Assembly: GCF_001475935.1 (NCBI RefSeq)
Contig: NZ_LDQA01000067.1
Location: 1-55,989, forward strand
DNA length: 55,989 bases
Source of the DNA: Aureimonas ureilytica
Lineage (GTDB): Bacteria; Pseudomonadota; Alphaproteobacteria; Rhizobiales; Rhizobiaceae
Direction of reading: 5' to 3'
In this document: piece after piece, positions 1-8,800 of the stretch
How positions within the stretch are numbered: the stretch's first letter is position 1
How the letters are laid out: every line of letters starts with the position of its first letter
The notes under the pieces: generated by a model
What the model was told of the DNA's origin: nothing
Seen by the model: only the letters and a program-made list of their open reading frames with translations
The model's database searches: none
Program-made: the position numbers and the translations under genes

Positions 1-1882
1 CGGCATCCGTCATGCGGAAGAAGCCCGCGCGCTCTTCGAGGCGGCCCGCTTCGGACGCCAGCTGCTCGGCCGTCGCCGTCATCTGGTTGGCCGCGCCGGC
101 ATTGGCCTGCGTGACCTGATCCAGCTGCCCGATCGCCTGATTGATCTGCTCGATGCCGATCGACTGTTCGCGGCAGGCCGCTGAAATCTCGGAGACCAGC
201 TCCGCCGTCTTTTTGATGTCCGGCACCAACTTCTCCAGACGCGAGCCGGCATCCTCGGCGACGATCAGCGTGCGGCTCGACAGGTCACCGATCTCGGTCG
301 CCGCCGCCTGACTGCGCTCGGCGAGCTTGCGCACTTCCGAGGCGACGACCGCAAAGCCCTTGCCATGCTGCCCGGCGCGCGCCGCCTCGATGGCGGCGTT
401 CAGCGCGAGCAGGTCCGTCTGACGGGCGATCTCCTGCACCACGGCGATCTTCTCGGCGATCTCGCGCATGGCCTGCGTCGACTGCGCCACCGCATCGCCT
501 GTGGTGCCGGCATGTTCGGCGGCCTGGGCCGCGATCTTCTCGGTGGTGGACGCGTTGTCGGCGTTCTGGCGGATATTGGCGGTCATCTCCTCGATCGCCG
601 CCGAGGCCTGTTCGGAGGCCGCAGCCTGTTCGGTCGAGCCCGACGACAGCTTCTCGGCGGTGGACGCCGAGCGGGCGGAGCCGGCCGCAACCAAGGACGA
701 CGAGGCGCGCACGCCCGAGACGATCTCGGAGAGCTTGACCGTCATGTCGCTCATGGCGCGCTGAAGGTCGGCCAGTTCGTCGCGGCCCTTCACCTCGATG
801 CGCTGCGTCAGGTCGCCCGAGCCGATGCGCCGCGCCAGTTCAACCGCGCGCGACAGGCCGCGCGAGATCGACAGGCCGAGCCAGGCGGCCACGGCCAACC
901 CAATCAGCACCGCGCCGCCGATCAGCGCGATCAGGAAGATTTTCGTTTCCGTGAAGGCCGTGTTGGCGCGCTGCACGAAGCCGCTGGCGATCTGATCCTC
1001 GACCTTCTTCTGCGCGAGAATGCGGGTCTCGAACTTCTCGGCCGCCGGCACGATCTGACTGTTGAACAGGTTGCGAGCGCGGCCCGTGTCATTGGCGATG
1101 CCACCAGAGACCCAGCCGTTCATCGCGTCCTTGAACTGGCCCCAGCGCTTTTCCAGCGAATTCAGCCGGCCTTGGAAGGACGGGTCGGCCGCCGACTTCA
1201 GCTGGTTGATATAGGCGCCGAACTGAGCCTGACGCGCGGTCAGAAGCTGCGACATCGCCTTCAGCTTGGCGTCGTCGGTCTCGATCAGCACCTGATTGGC
1301 CATCATGCGCATCTCGGGAAACCGGGCGCGCATGTCCGACAGCGTGTTGATCGAAATGGTCATCAGCGGCGTCTGCGGCCCTGCGCGGAAAGCGCTCTGG
1401 AGCTGCTGGAGGACATTGGTGATTTCGATGCCGATCGGCTCGGCCTTGCCCATGGCCTTGATCGCGTCGGTGCGGAAGGTCGTGGAGGCGAAGGGGCGCG
1501 CCTGCGCGAAGGCGGCGTCGAGTTCGCCGAGCAGTGTCTTCATATCGGCGGCGTCCCCGCGCATCGCCTCCGGCAGACCCGCGATATAATCCTGAAGCAC
1601 GGTGTTCACCGTGCCCATCTTCTCGTCGAAGCGCGCGCCGATCGCCTTCTGCTCGTCGGCTTGCTGGCTGAGGATCAGGCTCTGGAAGTCGCTGCGCGCG
1701 GTGGCTTGGAGCGCATAAAGCTCGCCCAGGCGCTGAACCTGCCGAAAAGGCCCATCGGTGAAGGCCTCGGTCTGCTCGTTGGAGCGCCCGAGTTCGCCCA
1801 GCCCCACCGCGCCGGTGGCCGCCAACATCACCAGAACGACACCGAAACCCGCCGCGAGCTTGGTCCTGATACTCAATCTCAC
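1..1882 (-). CDS. Methyl-accepting chemotaxis protein, C-terminus cut by window edge
   Basis: Chemoreceptor that would pass periplasmic signals to CheA/CheW at the inner membrane. The GTG start at 1882 is preceded by GGGGGA and gives a short basic N-terminus ([13 protein letters not shown]), then a first membrane helix ([15 protein letters not shown]). A long helical sensor region, a second helix near 860-930, a HAMP domain and the MCP signalling domain follow. The conserved hairpin tip ([21 protein letters not shown], then [17 protein letters not shown]) is at about 300-440. The reading frame is open to base 1, so the last residues are missing. The signalling half closely resembles the receptors at 45.7-50.1 kb, so all three look like paralogues. 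The ligand cannot be inferred. Confidence 0.93.
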   Translation of the reverse strand, partial: MRLSIRTKLAAGFGVVLVMLAATGAVGLGELGRSNEQTEAFTDGPFRQVQRLGELYALQATARSDFQSLILSQQADEQKAIGARFDEKMGTVNTVLQDYIAGLPEAMRGDAADMKTLLGELDAAFAQARPFASTTFRTDAIKAMGKAEPIGIEITNVLQQLQSAFRAGPQTPLMTISINTLSDMRARFPEMRMMANQVLIETDDAKLKAMSQLLTARQAQFGAYINQLKSAADPSFQGRLNSLEKRWGQFKDAMNGWVSGGIANDTGRARNLFNSQIVPAAEKFETRILAQKKVEDQIASGFVQRANTAFTETKIFLIALIGGAVLIGLAVAAWLGLSISRGLSRAVELARRIGSGDLTQRIEVKGRDELADLQRAMSDMTVKLSEIVSGVRASSSLVAAGSARSASTAEKLSSGSTEQAAASEQASAAIEEMTANIRQNADNASTTEKIAAQAAEHAGTTGDAVAQSTQAMREIAEKIAVVQEIARQTDLLALNAAIEAARAGQHGKGFAVVASEVRKLAERSQAAATEIGDLSSRTLIVAEDAGSRLEKLVPDIKKTAELVSEISAACREQSIGIEQINQAIGQLDQVTQANAGAANQMTATAEQLASEAGRLEERAGFFRMTDA

Positions 1883-2183
1883 CGCTTCATCCCCCGATAA
1901 GACGCCGGGCGACAGATCCGTCGCCTTATTATTCCTGTTGCAGACGATCGTTCGCCTTTTCCCATTGCCAAGATATTGACGCCTCGGCTCCGCGCACGCC
2001 TTCGCTGGAATCGGGGTCAAGAAAGCATGAAGACGCGCCCGCCAAAATGCGCCGACACGCGGGCGCGCCGCGCGATCGGTCCGCTCTGCGCCGGCCATGG
2101 CGGCTTGCGGTCGGCGGGCCGGGCCGCTACGACCCGTCCGAACCAACTGCCGCACCGGCGGATTTCGAGCCCTGGGGGATCTC
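1883..2183. promoter_or_regulatory. Divergent intergenic region between chemoreceptor and leuB
   Basis: About 300 bp separate the two divergent starts and must hold both promoters. The part next to the chemoreceptor (1915-1980) is richer in A+T than its surroundings, as expected for a promoter. I see no convincing small gene, RNA or operator here. Confidence 0.4.
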
Positions 2184-3296
2184 ATGACCACGCGCAAGCT
2201 TCTTCTTCTGCCGGGCGACGGCATCGGACCGGAGGCGATGGCCGAGGTCGAGAAGCTCGTGACCCTTCTCAACGCGGAGCGCGCGGCGGGCTTCGAGACC
2301 GAGCGCGGCCTGGTCGGCGGCGCGGCCTATGACGCGTCGGGCGATCCGATTTCCGACGCCGACATGAACAGGGCCATGGCGGCGGACGCGGTGCTCTTCG
2401 GCGCGGTGGGCGGCCCGAAATGGGATAGCGTCCCTTACGAGAAGCGCCCCGAGGCGGGTCTCCTGCGCCTGCGCAAGGACATGTCGCTCTTTGCCAATCT
2501 GCGCCCCGCCATCTGCTATCCCGCGCTCGCCGAAGCCTCCTCGCTGAAGCGCGAGCTGGTGGACGGGCTCGACATTCTGATCGTGCGCGAGCTGACCGGC
2601 GGCGTCTATTTCGGCGCGCCGAAGGAAGTCGTGGATCTCGGCAACGGCCAGAAGCGCGGCATCGACACGCAGATCTACGACACCTACGAGATCGAGCGTA
2701 TCGCGAAGGTCGCCTTCGAACTGGCGCGCACCCGGCGCGGCCGCGTCACCTCCATGGAAAAGCGCAACGTCATGAAGTCGGGCGTCCTGTGGAACCAGGT
2801 CGTCACCGAAACCCACAAGGGCTACAGCGACGTCACGCTCGACCACATGCTGGCGGACGCCGGCGGAATGCAGTTGGTGCGCGCGCCCAAGCAGTTCGAC
2901 GTCATCGTGACCGACAATCTCTTCGGCGACATGCTGTCCGACATCGCGGCCATGCTGACGGGCTCGCTCGGCATGTTGCCCTCCGCCTCCTTGGGCGCGC
3001 CGGACGAGACGAGCGGCCAGCGCCGCGCCATGTACGAGCCCGTCCACGGCTCGGCCCCCGACATCGCGGGCCGTGGCATCGCCAACCCGATCGCCATGAT
3101 CGCCTCCTTCGCGATGATGCTGCGCTATTCCTTCGCCATGGTGGACGAGGCCGACAAGCTGGAAGCGGCCATCGCCGAGGTTCTGGAGTCGGGCACGCGC
3201 ACGGGCGACATCATGGCGCCGGGCTGCCGCGAGGTCGGAACGAGCGAGATGGGCGACGCGGTGCTCGACGCCTTCCGCCGCAAGCTCGCGGCCTGA
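2184..3296 (+). CDS. leuB: 3-isopropylmalate dehydrogenase
   Basis: Catalyses NAD-dependent oxidative decarboxylation of 3-isopropylmalate in leucine synthesis, in the cytoplasm. The protein is 370 residues, the normal family length. The ATG at 2184 was chosen over upstream in-frame starts because it follows a GGGGGA ribosome site and gives the standard N-terminus ([12 protein letters not shown]). Family motifs are visible: GAVGGPKWD (about 74-81), the substrate-binding [10 protein letters not shown] (135-144, with the catalytic Tyr142), the catalytic lysine region [10 protein letters not shown] (191-200), and the metal/NAD loop [13 protein letters not shown] near residue 285. It is followed directly by a strong terminator, so it is probably the last gene of its unit. 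Leucine-pathway partners (leuA/C/D) are not in the window. Confidence 0.97.
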   Translation: MTTRKLLLLPGDGIGPEAMAEVEKLVTLLNAERAAGFETERGLVGGAAYDASGDPISDADMNRAMAADAVLFGAVGGPKWDSVPYEKRPEAGLLRLRKDMSLFANLRPAICYPALAEASSLKRELVDGLDILIVRELTGGVYFGAPKEVVDLGNGQKRGIDTQIYDTYEIERIAKVAFELARTRRGRVTSMEKRNVMKSGVLWNQVVTETHKGYSDVTLDHMLADAGGMQLVRAPKQFDVIVTDNLFGDMLSDIAAMLTGSLGMLPSASLGAPDETSGQRRAMYEPVHGSAPDIAGRGIANPIAMIASFAMMLRYSFAMVDEADKLEAAIAEVLESGTRTGDIMAPGCREVGTSEMGDAVLDAFRRKLAA

Positions 3297-3322
3297 CGCT
3301 CTTCGTTTCCTGAAGAACAGAC

Positions 3323-3364
3323 AAAACCGCCGCCCCGGTCTCCCGAGGCGGCGGTTTTCGTTTG
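3323..3364 (+). terminator. Rho-independent terminator after leuB
   Basis: A 12-bp perfect stem (AAAACCGCCGCC at 3323-3334 pairing with GGCGGCGGTTTT at 3347-3358) has a 12-base loop and T-rich sequence after it. It lies between the convergent leuB and MHS transporter genes. The A/T ends of the stem let it work in both directions. Confidence 0.85.
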
Positions 3365-3387
3365 AGGATTATGTTCGAGCGCGCCGA

Positions 3388-5091
3388 TCAGTCGGCGAGA
3401 TCGACGCCCTTCTTTTCGCGAACGAAGATGACGCCGATCACGACGGTCAGGAGCGCGAAGAAGACCGGGTACCAGAGACCCGCGAAGATATCGCCCGTGG
3501 AGGCGACGATCGCAAACGAGGTCGCAGGTAGCAAGCCGCCGAACCAGCCATTGCCGATATGGTAGGGCAAGGACATGGCGGTGTAGCGGATGCGCGTGGG
3601 GAAGAACTCCACCAGCGCGGCGGCGATCGGGCCGTAGACGATGGTCACGTAGATCACCATCACCGTCAGGATCGCGATGACCTTCAGGGCCTGAACCGAG
3701 GCGAGCGCCGAGAAGAAGCCGGTGATCTTGACCTTGGCGGGGTCGTTGGCGGCGGGATAGCCGGCCGCGACCATGGCGGGGCCGAGCGCTTCGGAGAAGC
3801 CCTTGGCGTCGGTGAAGGCGATCGGCGCGCCGCCATTGACGACGAGCTGCGGCGCGCTGCCGGCGGGCGCGTCCACCTGCGTATAGCGGAAGGCCTGCTG
3901 CGACATGGTGCGGCGCATGATGTCGCAGGGGCTAGTGAAGGTGCGGATGCCGACCGGATCGAACAGCGAGCCGCAGGTGGCGGGATCGGCCACGACTTCC
4001 GCCCGCACGGTCTGGATGGCGCTGGCATAGGTCGGGTTGGCCGCGTTGGTCAGCGCGCTGAAGAGCGGGAAATAGGTTGCTGCCGCGAGCAGGCAGCCGG
4101 CCAGGATCACCGGCTTGCGCCCGATCCGGTCCGACAGCGAGCCGAACACGAGGAAGAAGGGCGTGGCCACGATCAGCGCCCAGGCGATCAGGACGTTGGC
4201 CGTCAGAAGATCGATCTTCAGCACAGTCTGCAGGAAGAACAGCGCGTAGAACTGGCCGGTGTACCAGACCACGGCCTGACCGATCACGAGGCCGAACAGC
4301 GCGATCAGCACGATCTTGCCGTTGCGCCAGTTTCCGAAGGCTTCCGAGAGCGGCGCCTTGGACTGGGTGCCCTCTTCCTTCATCTTCTGGAAGATCGGCG
4401 ATTCATGCATCTGAAGGCGGATATAGATCGAGATCAGAAGCAGGATGATCGACAGAAGGAAGGGAATGCGCCAGCCGCCCGTCAGCCCGAGAAACAGCGG
4501 CTGCGAACTCTGGAAGGCGTCTTCGCCCAGATTCAGGCGCAGCGTCACGATCACGAAGAGCGACAGGAGCAGGCCCATGGTCGCCGTGGTCTGAATCCAG
4601 GCGGTGTAGAAGCCGCGACGGTTGCGCGGCGAGTGCTCCGCGACATAGACGACCGCGCCGCCATATTCGCCGCCGAGCGCCAGGCCCTGCGCCATGCGCA
4701 GCGCCACGAGGATGATCGGCGCGGCAACGCCGATCTGGTCGTAGCCCGGCAAAAGGCCGACCGAGAACGTCGACAGGCCCATGATCAGGATCGTCAGAAG
4801 GAACGTGTATTTACGTCCGACGAGATCGCCGAGGCGCCCGAAGACCAGCGCGCCGAAGGGGCGCACGAGAAAGCCCGCCGCGAAGGTCAGAAGGGCGAAG
4901 ATGGCCTGCGTGGCCGGCGGAAATTGCGAGAAGAACTGCCGCCCGATGATCGCGGCGAGCGTTCCGTAGAGATAGAAATCATACCATTCGAAGACGGTGC
5001 CGAGCGAGGAGGCGATGATCACCTTGCGCTCGCGCTTCGTCATGGGCTGGCGTTCCAGCGCCGGATCGGCGCTCCTGGAATAACTTGTCAC
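3388..5091 (-). CDS. MFS transporter, metabolite:H+ symporter (MHS) family
   Basis: Inner-membrane proton-coupled transporter, 567 residues and about 12 hydrophobic segments. The MHS signature is clear near the N-terminus (GTVFEWYDFYLYG), followed by the MFS loop motif GRLGDLVGRKYTF and RMAQGLALGGEYGGA. The GTG at 5091 was chosen because AGGGAGGA lies six bases upstream. The ATG at 5043 has no such site, although the conserved part begins close to it. An unusual feature is a hydrophilic loop of roughly 110 residues in the C-terminal half, with two cysteines (ATCGSLF and SPCDIM). Relatives carry dicarboxylates, citrate, proline/betaine or shikimate. The substrate here cannot be assigned. Confidence 0.9.
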   Translation of the reverse strand: MTSYSRSADPALERQPMTKRERKVIIASSLGTVFEWYDFYLYGTLAAIIGRQFFSQFPPATQAIFALLTFAAGFLVRPFGALVFGRLGDLVGRKYTFLLTILIMGLSTFSVGLLPGYDQIGVAAPIILVALRMAQGLALGGEYGGAVVYVAEHSPRNRRGFYTAWIQTTATMGLLLSLFVIVTLRLNLGEDAFQSSQPLFLGLTGGWRIPFLLSIILLLISIYIRLQMHESPIFQKMKEEGTQSKAPLSEAFGNWRNGKIVLIALFGLVIGQAVVWYTGQFYALFFLQTVLKIDLLTANVLIAWALIVATPFFLVFGSLSDRIGRKPVILAGCLLAAATYFPLFSALTNAANPTYASAIQTVRAEVVADPATCGSLFDPVGIRTFTSPCDIMRRTMSQQAFRYTQVDAPAGSAPQLVVNGGAPIAFTDAKGFSEALGPAMVAAGYPAANDPAKVKITGFFSALASVQALKVIAILTVMVIYVTIVYGPIAAALVEFFPTRIRYTAMSLPYHIGNGWFGGLLPATSFAIVASTGDIFAGLWYPVFFALLTVVIGVIFVREKKGVDLAD

Positions 5092-5306
5092 GCGTTGTCC
5101 TCCCTGGCCGCATGAAGCGGCGGCGCCTCCCAGCGCTGGTCGCAAAGGCTAACGGATTTTTACGAAATAGGAAGTTACACCGCCCTTTTGCCGACACAAT
5201 TCAGCTGCGATCACGTGACTGCTATCGTGTATGCTGGTCAGGAACCTCAAGAGCTTGGCCGCATTCTGCCTCCAACGAGACACATCAATCCTTGGAGACC
5301 GAACCC

Positions 5307-5432
5307 ATGATCCGCAGCATCATCAAAGCCTTGTTCGTCGGCTGGGTCACGAAGAAGATCGCCGAGCGCAGCGCGCGCCGCTCCGCCACGCCGCAGCCGG
5401 TGGGCACGCCCTATCCCGATCGCCGCGTCTGA
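5307..5432 (+). CDS. Small hypothetical protein, 41 residues
   Basis: The reading frame begins MIRSIIKALFVGWVTKKIAERS and ends with a Pro/Arg-rich tail (TPYPDRRV). The ATG at 5307 has GGAGA nine bases upstream. The N-terminal half could form a short amphipathic or membrane-binding helix. It lies alone between divergent and convergent neighbours and is followed by a terminator hairpin, which supports a separate transcript. I do not recognise a characterised family. The balanced composition and ribosome site argue for a real gene. Confidence 0.6.
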   Translation: MIRSIIKALFVGWVTKKIAERSARRSATPQPVGTPYPDRRV

Positions 5433-5478
5433 TCCGGGCGCCTTGGCACGGATCAAAGCGTCGAAGTTTTAAAGCTCC

Positions 5479-5514
5479 AGGCCGGTCTCTCCTATGAGAG
5501 GCCGGCCTTTCCCT
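5479..5514. terminator. Hairpin terminator between convergent genes
   Basis: AGGCCGG at 5479-5485 pairs with CCGGCCT near 5502-5508. TCTC/GAGA pairing extends the stem around a small GG bulge, and TTTCCC follows on the plus strand. It lies between the 41-residue ORF and the stop of the COG0523 GTPase gene and probably serves the former, perhaps both. Confidence 0.6.
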
Positions 5515-5520
5515 TAAGTC

Positions 5521-6753
5521 TCAGGCCGCGCGACCCCATTGCGGAAACGGGTCGGGCAGGGCGCGGAAGCGCGCGGCGTCGAACACGTCCGCCGGGCCGA
5601 CGAGGCAGTCGTCCAGCGCCTCGCGAATCGCCGCCTCGTCCAGCCCCGCGCCGATGAAGACGAGTTCCTGCCGCCGGTCACCCCAGGGCGCGGACCAGTT
5701 GCGGCGCAGGAGATCCTGCCATTCCGGCACATCGGGCCAGCGCTCGCGCGGCACCGCCGCCCACCAGCGCCCGAGGCCCGAGACGCGCGCCACTGCACCT
5801 GCCAGCGAGAACTCGCCCACCCAGTCCGGCCGCGTCGCCAGCCAAAAATGGCCCTTGGCGCGGATGAGGCCCGGCCAGACCGCCTTGACGAACGCGTCGA
5901 AGCGCTGCGGGTCGAAGGGTCGGCGCGCGCGGTAGACGAAGCTCGTCACGCCGTATTCCTCGGTCTCGGGCTTGTGCGCCTCGGGCTGGTACAGTTCCTT
6001 GTACCAGAGCGGATGGGTCTGCGCGGTTTCCTCGTGGAAGAGGCCGGTGTCGAGCACCTCGCCCAGCGGCACGCGGCCGAAATCGGTCTCGACGAGGCGC
6101 GCGGTCGGGTTCAGCGCGGTAACAACCGAGCGCACCGCCTGAAGCGTCAGCTTGTCCACTTCGGACGCCTTGTTGATCACCACCACGTCGGCGAACTCGA
6201 TCTGCTCCACCAGGAGATCCACCAGCGTGCGCTCGTCGCCCTCGCCCGCCGTCTCGCCCCGCTCGGAGAGAAGCACATGCGAGCCGTAGTCGCGCAGGAG
6301 GCTGGAGGCATCCACCACCGTCACCATCGTGTCGAGGCGCGCGCGGTCGGACAGGCTTTCGCCCGCCTCGTCGCGGAAGGAGAAGGTGGCGGCCACCGGA
6401 AGCGGCTCGGCGATGCCCGTGCCCTCGATCAGGAGATAGTCGAAGCGCCCTTCCTCGGTGAGGCGCCTTACCTCGGCCATCAGATCGCCGCGCAGCGTGC
6501 AGCAGATGCAACCGTTCGTCATCTCCACCAGCGTCTCGTCGGTGCGCGACAGATCGGCCCCACCCTCGCGCACGAGATCGGCGTCGATATTCACCTCGCT
6601 CATGTCGTTGACGATGACGGCGACGCGCCGCCCCTCGCGATTGTTGAGGATGTGGTTGAGCAGCGTCGTCTTGCCCGCGCCCAGAAAGCCGGACAGAACG
6701 GTGACGGGAAGCCTCGTGTCCTTCGGCGTCTCTTCACAGCGATAGCGGCCCAT
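5521..6753 (-). CDS. COG0523 (CobW/ZNG1 class) GTPase, probable zinc metallochaperone
   Basis: G3E-family P-loop GTPase of 410 residues. The Walker A motif GFLGAGKTT is at 22-30, the metal-binding CxCC motif (GCICC) at 81-85 and an NKxxxxD guanine-recognition stretch in [10 protein letters not shown]. The C-terminal CobW_C domain begins around [19 protein letters not shown]. Members either feed cobalt to B12 synthesis or supply zinc to client enzymes under Zn limitation. The start follows AGAGGAGA, and a Zur-like palindrome lies directly upstream, so the zinc role is much the likelier. No cobalamin gene is nearby. It lacks the His-rich tract of some homologues. The client protein is unknown. 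Confidence 0.93.
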   Translation of the reverse strand: MGRYRCEETPKDTRLPVTVLSGFLGAGKTTLLNHILNNREGRRVAVIVNDMSEVNIDADLVREGGADLSRTDETLVEMTNGCICCTLRGDLMAEVRRLTEEGRFDYLLIEGTGIAEPLPVAATFSFRDEAGESLSDRARLDTMVTVVDASSLLRDYGSHVLLSERGETAGEGDERTLVDLLVEQIEFADVVVINKASEVDKLTLQAVRSVVTALNPTARLVETDFGRVPLGEVLDTGLFHEETAQTHPLWYKELYQPEAHKPETEEYGVTSFVYRARRPFDPQRFDAFVKAVWPGLIRAKGHFWLATRPDWVGEFSLAGAVARVSGLGRWWAAVPRERWPDVPEWQDLLRRNWSAPWGDRRQELVFIGAGLDEAAIREALDDCLVGPADVFDAARFRALPDPFPQWGRAA

Positions 6754-6765
6754 GCGGGTCTCCTC

Positions 6766-6785
6766 TGTAATGTTATAATATTACA
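6766..6785. promoter_or_regulatory. Zur-like operator upstream of the COG0523 GTPase
   Basis: The 20-base site TGTAATGTTATAATATTACA is an almost perfect palindrome (one mismatched pair) and matches the TGTTATA/TATAACA-type Zur boxes of proteobacteria. It lies only 12 bases from the ATG, immediately behind the ribosome site, and overlaps TATAAT-like sequence. A bound repressor would cover the promoter core. Assignment to Zur rests on motif likeness and the gene class. Confidence 0.8.
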
Positions 6786-6997
6786 TAGACCCATTCCAAA
6801 GCGGACCGCAAGCGCGAAACCAGCTTCGTGCCTTTGCGGCGATTGACAGGGCGCGCGGGCTGGCGCATGAGAAGCGCCATGTCCGCGCTTCCGACCAAAA
6901 CCACGATTACGCCCTGACCCTCGTTCCGCTCGCCCCCGGAACGGGGCTAGAAGCGCATGACGAGTTCTTGCAGGGGGCGGTGGAACAGGTCAGACCC

Positions 6998-8029
6998 ATG
7001 GGTTACAAGGTTGCAGTGGTCGGCGCGACGGGCAATGTCGGCCGCGAAATGCTCAACATCCTGGACGAACGCGGCTTCCCGGCCGACGAAGTGGTGGCGC
7101 TCGCCTCCCGCCGCAGCCAGGGCACCGAGGTTTCGTTCGGCGACAAGACCCTGAAGGTCAAGGCGCTCGAGCTCTTCGACTTCTCCGACGTCGACATCTG
7201 CCTCATGTCCGCCGGCGGTTCGGTCGCCAAGGAATGGGCGCCCAAGATCGGCGCGCAGGGCTGCGTCGTGATCGATAATTCCTCGGCCTTCCGCTACGAT
7301 GCCGACGTGCCGCTGATCGTGCCCGAAGTGAACGCCGACGCCGTGTCGGGCTTCACGCAGCGCTACATCATCGCCAATCCGAACTGCTCCACCGCGCAGC
7401 TCGTGGTGGCGCTGAAGCCCCTGCACGACAAGGCCAAGATCAAGCGCGTCGTCGTCTCGACCTACCAGTCCGTTTCGGGCGCGGGCAAGGAGGGCATGGA
7501 CGAGCTGTTCGAGCAGAGCCGCGCCGTGTTCGTGGCCGATCCCGTGACCGCCAAGAAGTTCACCAAGCGCATCGCTTTCAACGTCATTCCCCATATCGAC
7601 GTCTTCATGGAAGACGGCACGACCAAGGAAGAGTGGAAGGTCATGGCCGAGACCAAGAAGATGCTCGATCCGAAGATCAAGGTCACCTGCACGGCCGTGC
7701 GCGTGCCCGTCTTCATCGGCCATTCCGAGTCGGTCAACATCGAGTTCGAGAACCCGATCACCGCCGACGAGGCGCGCGAGATCCTGCGCGAGGCCCCCGG
7801 CTGCCTCGTGATCGACAAGCACGAGGACGGCGCCTATGCGACGCCGATCGACACGGCGGGCGAGGACGCGACCTATATCTCGCGTATCCGCGAAGACCAG
7901 ACGCTAGAGAACGGCCTCAACATGTGGGTCGTGGCCGACAATCTGCGCAAGGGCGCGGCGCTGAACGCGATCCAGATCGCCGAGTTGCTCGTCAACCGCC
8001 GTCTGCTCGGCGCCAAGAAGGCCGCCTGA
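6998..8029 (+). CDS. asd: Aspartate-semialdehyde dehydrogenase
   Basis: Reduces aspartyl phosphate to aspartate semialdehyde with NADPH, the branch point to lysine/diaminopimelate, threonine and methionine. The protein is 343 residues with the Rossmann motif VAVVGATGNVGREML at the N-terminus and the active-site cysteine in NPNCSTAQ (Cys130). The GAGKEGMDEL region and the C-terminal NLRKGAALNAIQIAELL helix are also family features. The ATG at 6998 was preferred over a TTG ten codons upstream. It is monocistronic: divergent from the zinc GTPase and closed by a strong terminator. Confidence 0.97.
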   Translation: MGYKVAVVGATGNVGREMLNILDERGFPADEVVALASRRSQGTEVSFGDKTLKVKALELFDFSDVDICLMSAGGSVAKEWAPKIGAQGCVVIDNSSAFRYDADVPLIVPEVNADAVSGFTQRYIIANPNCSTAQLVVALKPLHDKAKIKRVVVSTYQSVSGAGKEGMDELFEQSRAVFVADPVTAKKFTKRIAFNVIPHIDVFMEDGTTKEEWKVMAETKKMLDPKIKVTCTAVRVPVFIGHSESVNIEFENPITADEAREILREAPGCLVIDKHEDGAYATPIDTAGEDATYISRIREDQTLENGLNMWVVADNLRKGAALNAIQIAELLVNRRLLGAKKAA

Positions 8030-8053
8030 GCGCGCCAACTGCTCCGCTGACAT

Positions 8054-8089
8054 AGAAAGGGCGGCGCCATCTCCGGCGCCGCCCTTTCT
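8054..8089. terminator. Terminator after asd
   Basis: A 15-bp perfect stem (AGAAAGGGCGGCGCC, 8054-8068, with GGCGCCGCCCTTTCT, 8075-8089) has a 6-base loop. It sits between the convergent asd and phosphatase genes and is symmetrical enough to act on both. Confidence 0.85.
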
Positions 8090-8111
8090 CGTTTGGCTTC
8101 GGTCTCTTGTC

Positions 8112-8705
8112 TCAGCGAGCGGCCATGGAAGCTGTCGCCGGGCTTGGCGTGGCGTCCGCCGCCGAATATTCGGCAAAGGCTTCGTCCATGGCGCGGGTCT
8201 TGTTGCCGAGCCATGGGAAATGGCCGAACATGAGCGACAGCTGATCGGCCGCTTCACCTGCGGCCTGTCCTTGCGAAAGCTCATAGATCGCGGAGGCGAG
8301 GCCCGTGCGATCGGCCCCTTGCAGGCAATGGATCAGAAGCGGCTTGGGCGCATCGCGCATGAGGGCTGCGAGATGGCGCATCGCGGCGAGGTCGGGCTTG
8401 TGGCGGGCCGACAGCGAGACGGAGATGTATTCGACGCCGTTGGCCTCAGCGACCGCCCGCTCCTCCTGCCACCAGGCCTCGCCCGGATGCTCCCCGCGCA
8501 GGTTGAGGATCGAGCGCACGCCCCGCGCCTGAATGGTGCTGGCGAGATCGGCCGGGCTCATCTGCGCGGCGCGGATCACGCCGCCGCCGACCTCATGCAG
8601 ATTGCCGCCAAGCAAGGTGAGACCGAGCAGCGCCGGCACGGCGAGAGCGGACGCCCCGAGGCTCGCCAGAAGAAGACAGACGATTTTCCCGCCGACCGAA
8701 CCCAT
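8112..8705 (-). CDS. Membrane-anchored or exported dual-specificity/tyrosine phosphatase
   Basis: A 197-residue protein. An N-terminal hydrophobic segment (VCLLLASLGASALAVPALLGLTLL, about 9-32) may be a signal anchor. A compact Cys-based phosphatase domain follows. The signature HCLQGADRTG is at 126-135, with nucleophile Cys127 and Arg133. An upstream SILNLRGE motif matches the DSP-like/Siw14-type fold seen in many proteobacterial proteins. The substrate could be a phosphoprotein, phosphoinositide-like or inorganic polyphosphate compound and cannot be told from sequence. It is convergent with asd and downstream of mntH by about 95 bp, so co-transcription with mntH is possible. Confidence 0.85.
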   Translation of the reverse strand: MGSVGGKIVCLLLASLGASALAVPALLGLTLLGGNLHEVGGGVIRAAQMSPADLASTIQARGVRSILNLRGEHPGEAWWQEERAVAEANGVEYISVSLSARHKPDLAAMRHLAALMRDAPKPLLIHCLQGADRTGLASAIYELSQGQAAGEAADQLSLMFGHFPWLGNKTRAMDEAFAEYSAADATPSPATASMAAR

Positions 8706-8800
8706 GGCCCCTCGCGACCCAAACCTGCTGGAGGTTTGTTAGGGCCGCGAGGTGGAGACAGCGTCGAGGTTTCCATACGGTTTCGTATAGGAGCGAGGAA

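Noticed and set aside
365-1900. A 511-codon plus-strand frame at the left edge
   Set aside because: It is antisense to the chemoreceptor, whose conserved signalling domain reads clearly on the minus strand.
5210-5225. CACGTG palindrome (ATCACGTGAC) as another parS
   Set aside because: Only the central eight bases agree. The outer GTT/AAC arms needed for ParB are missing.
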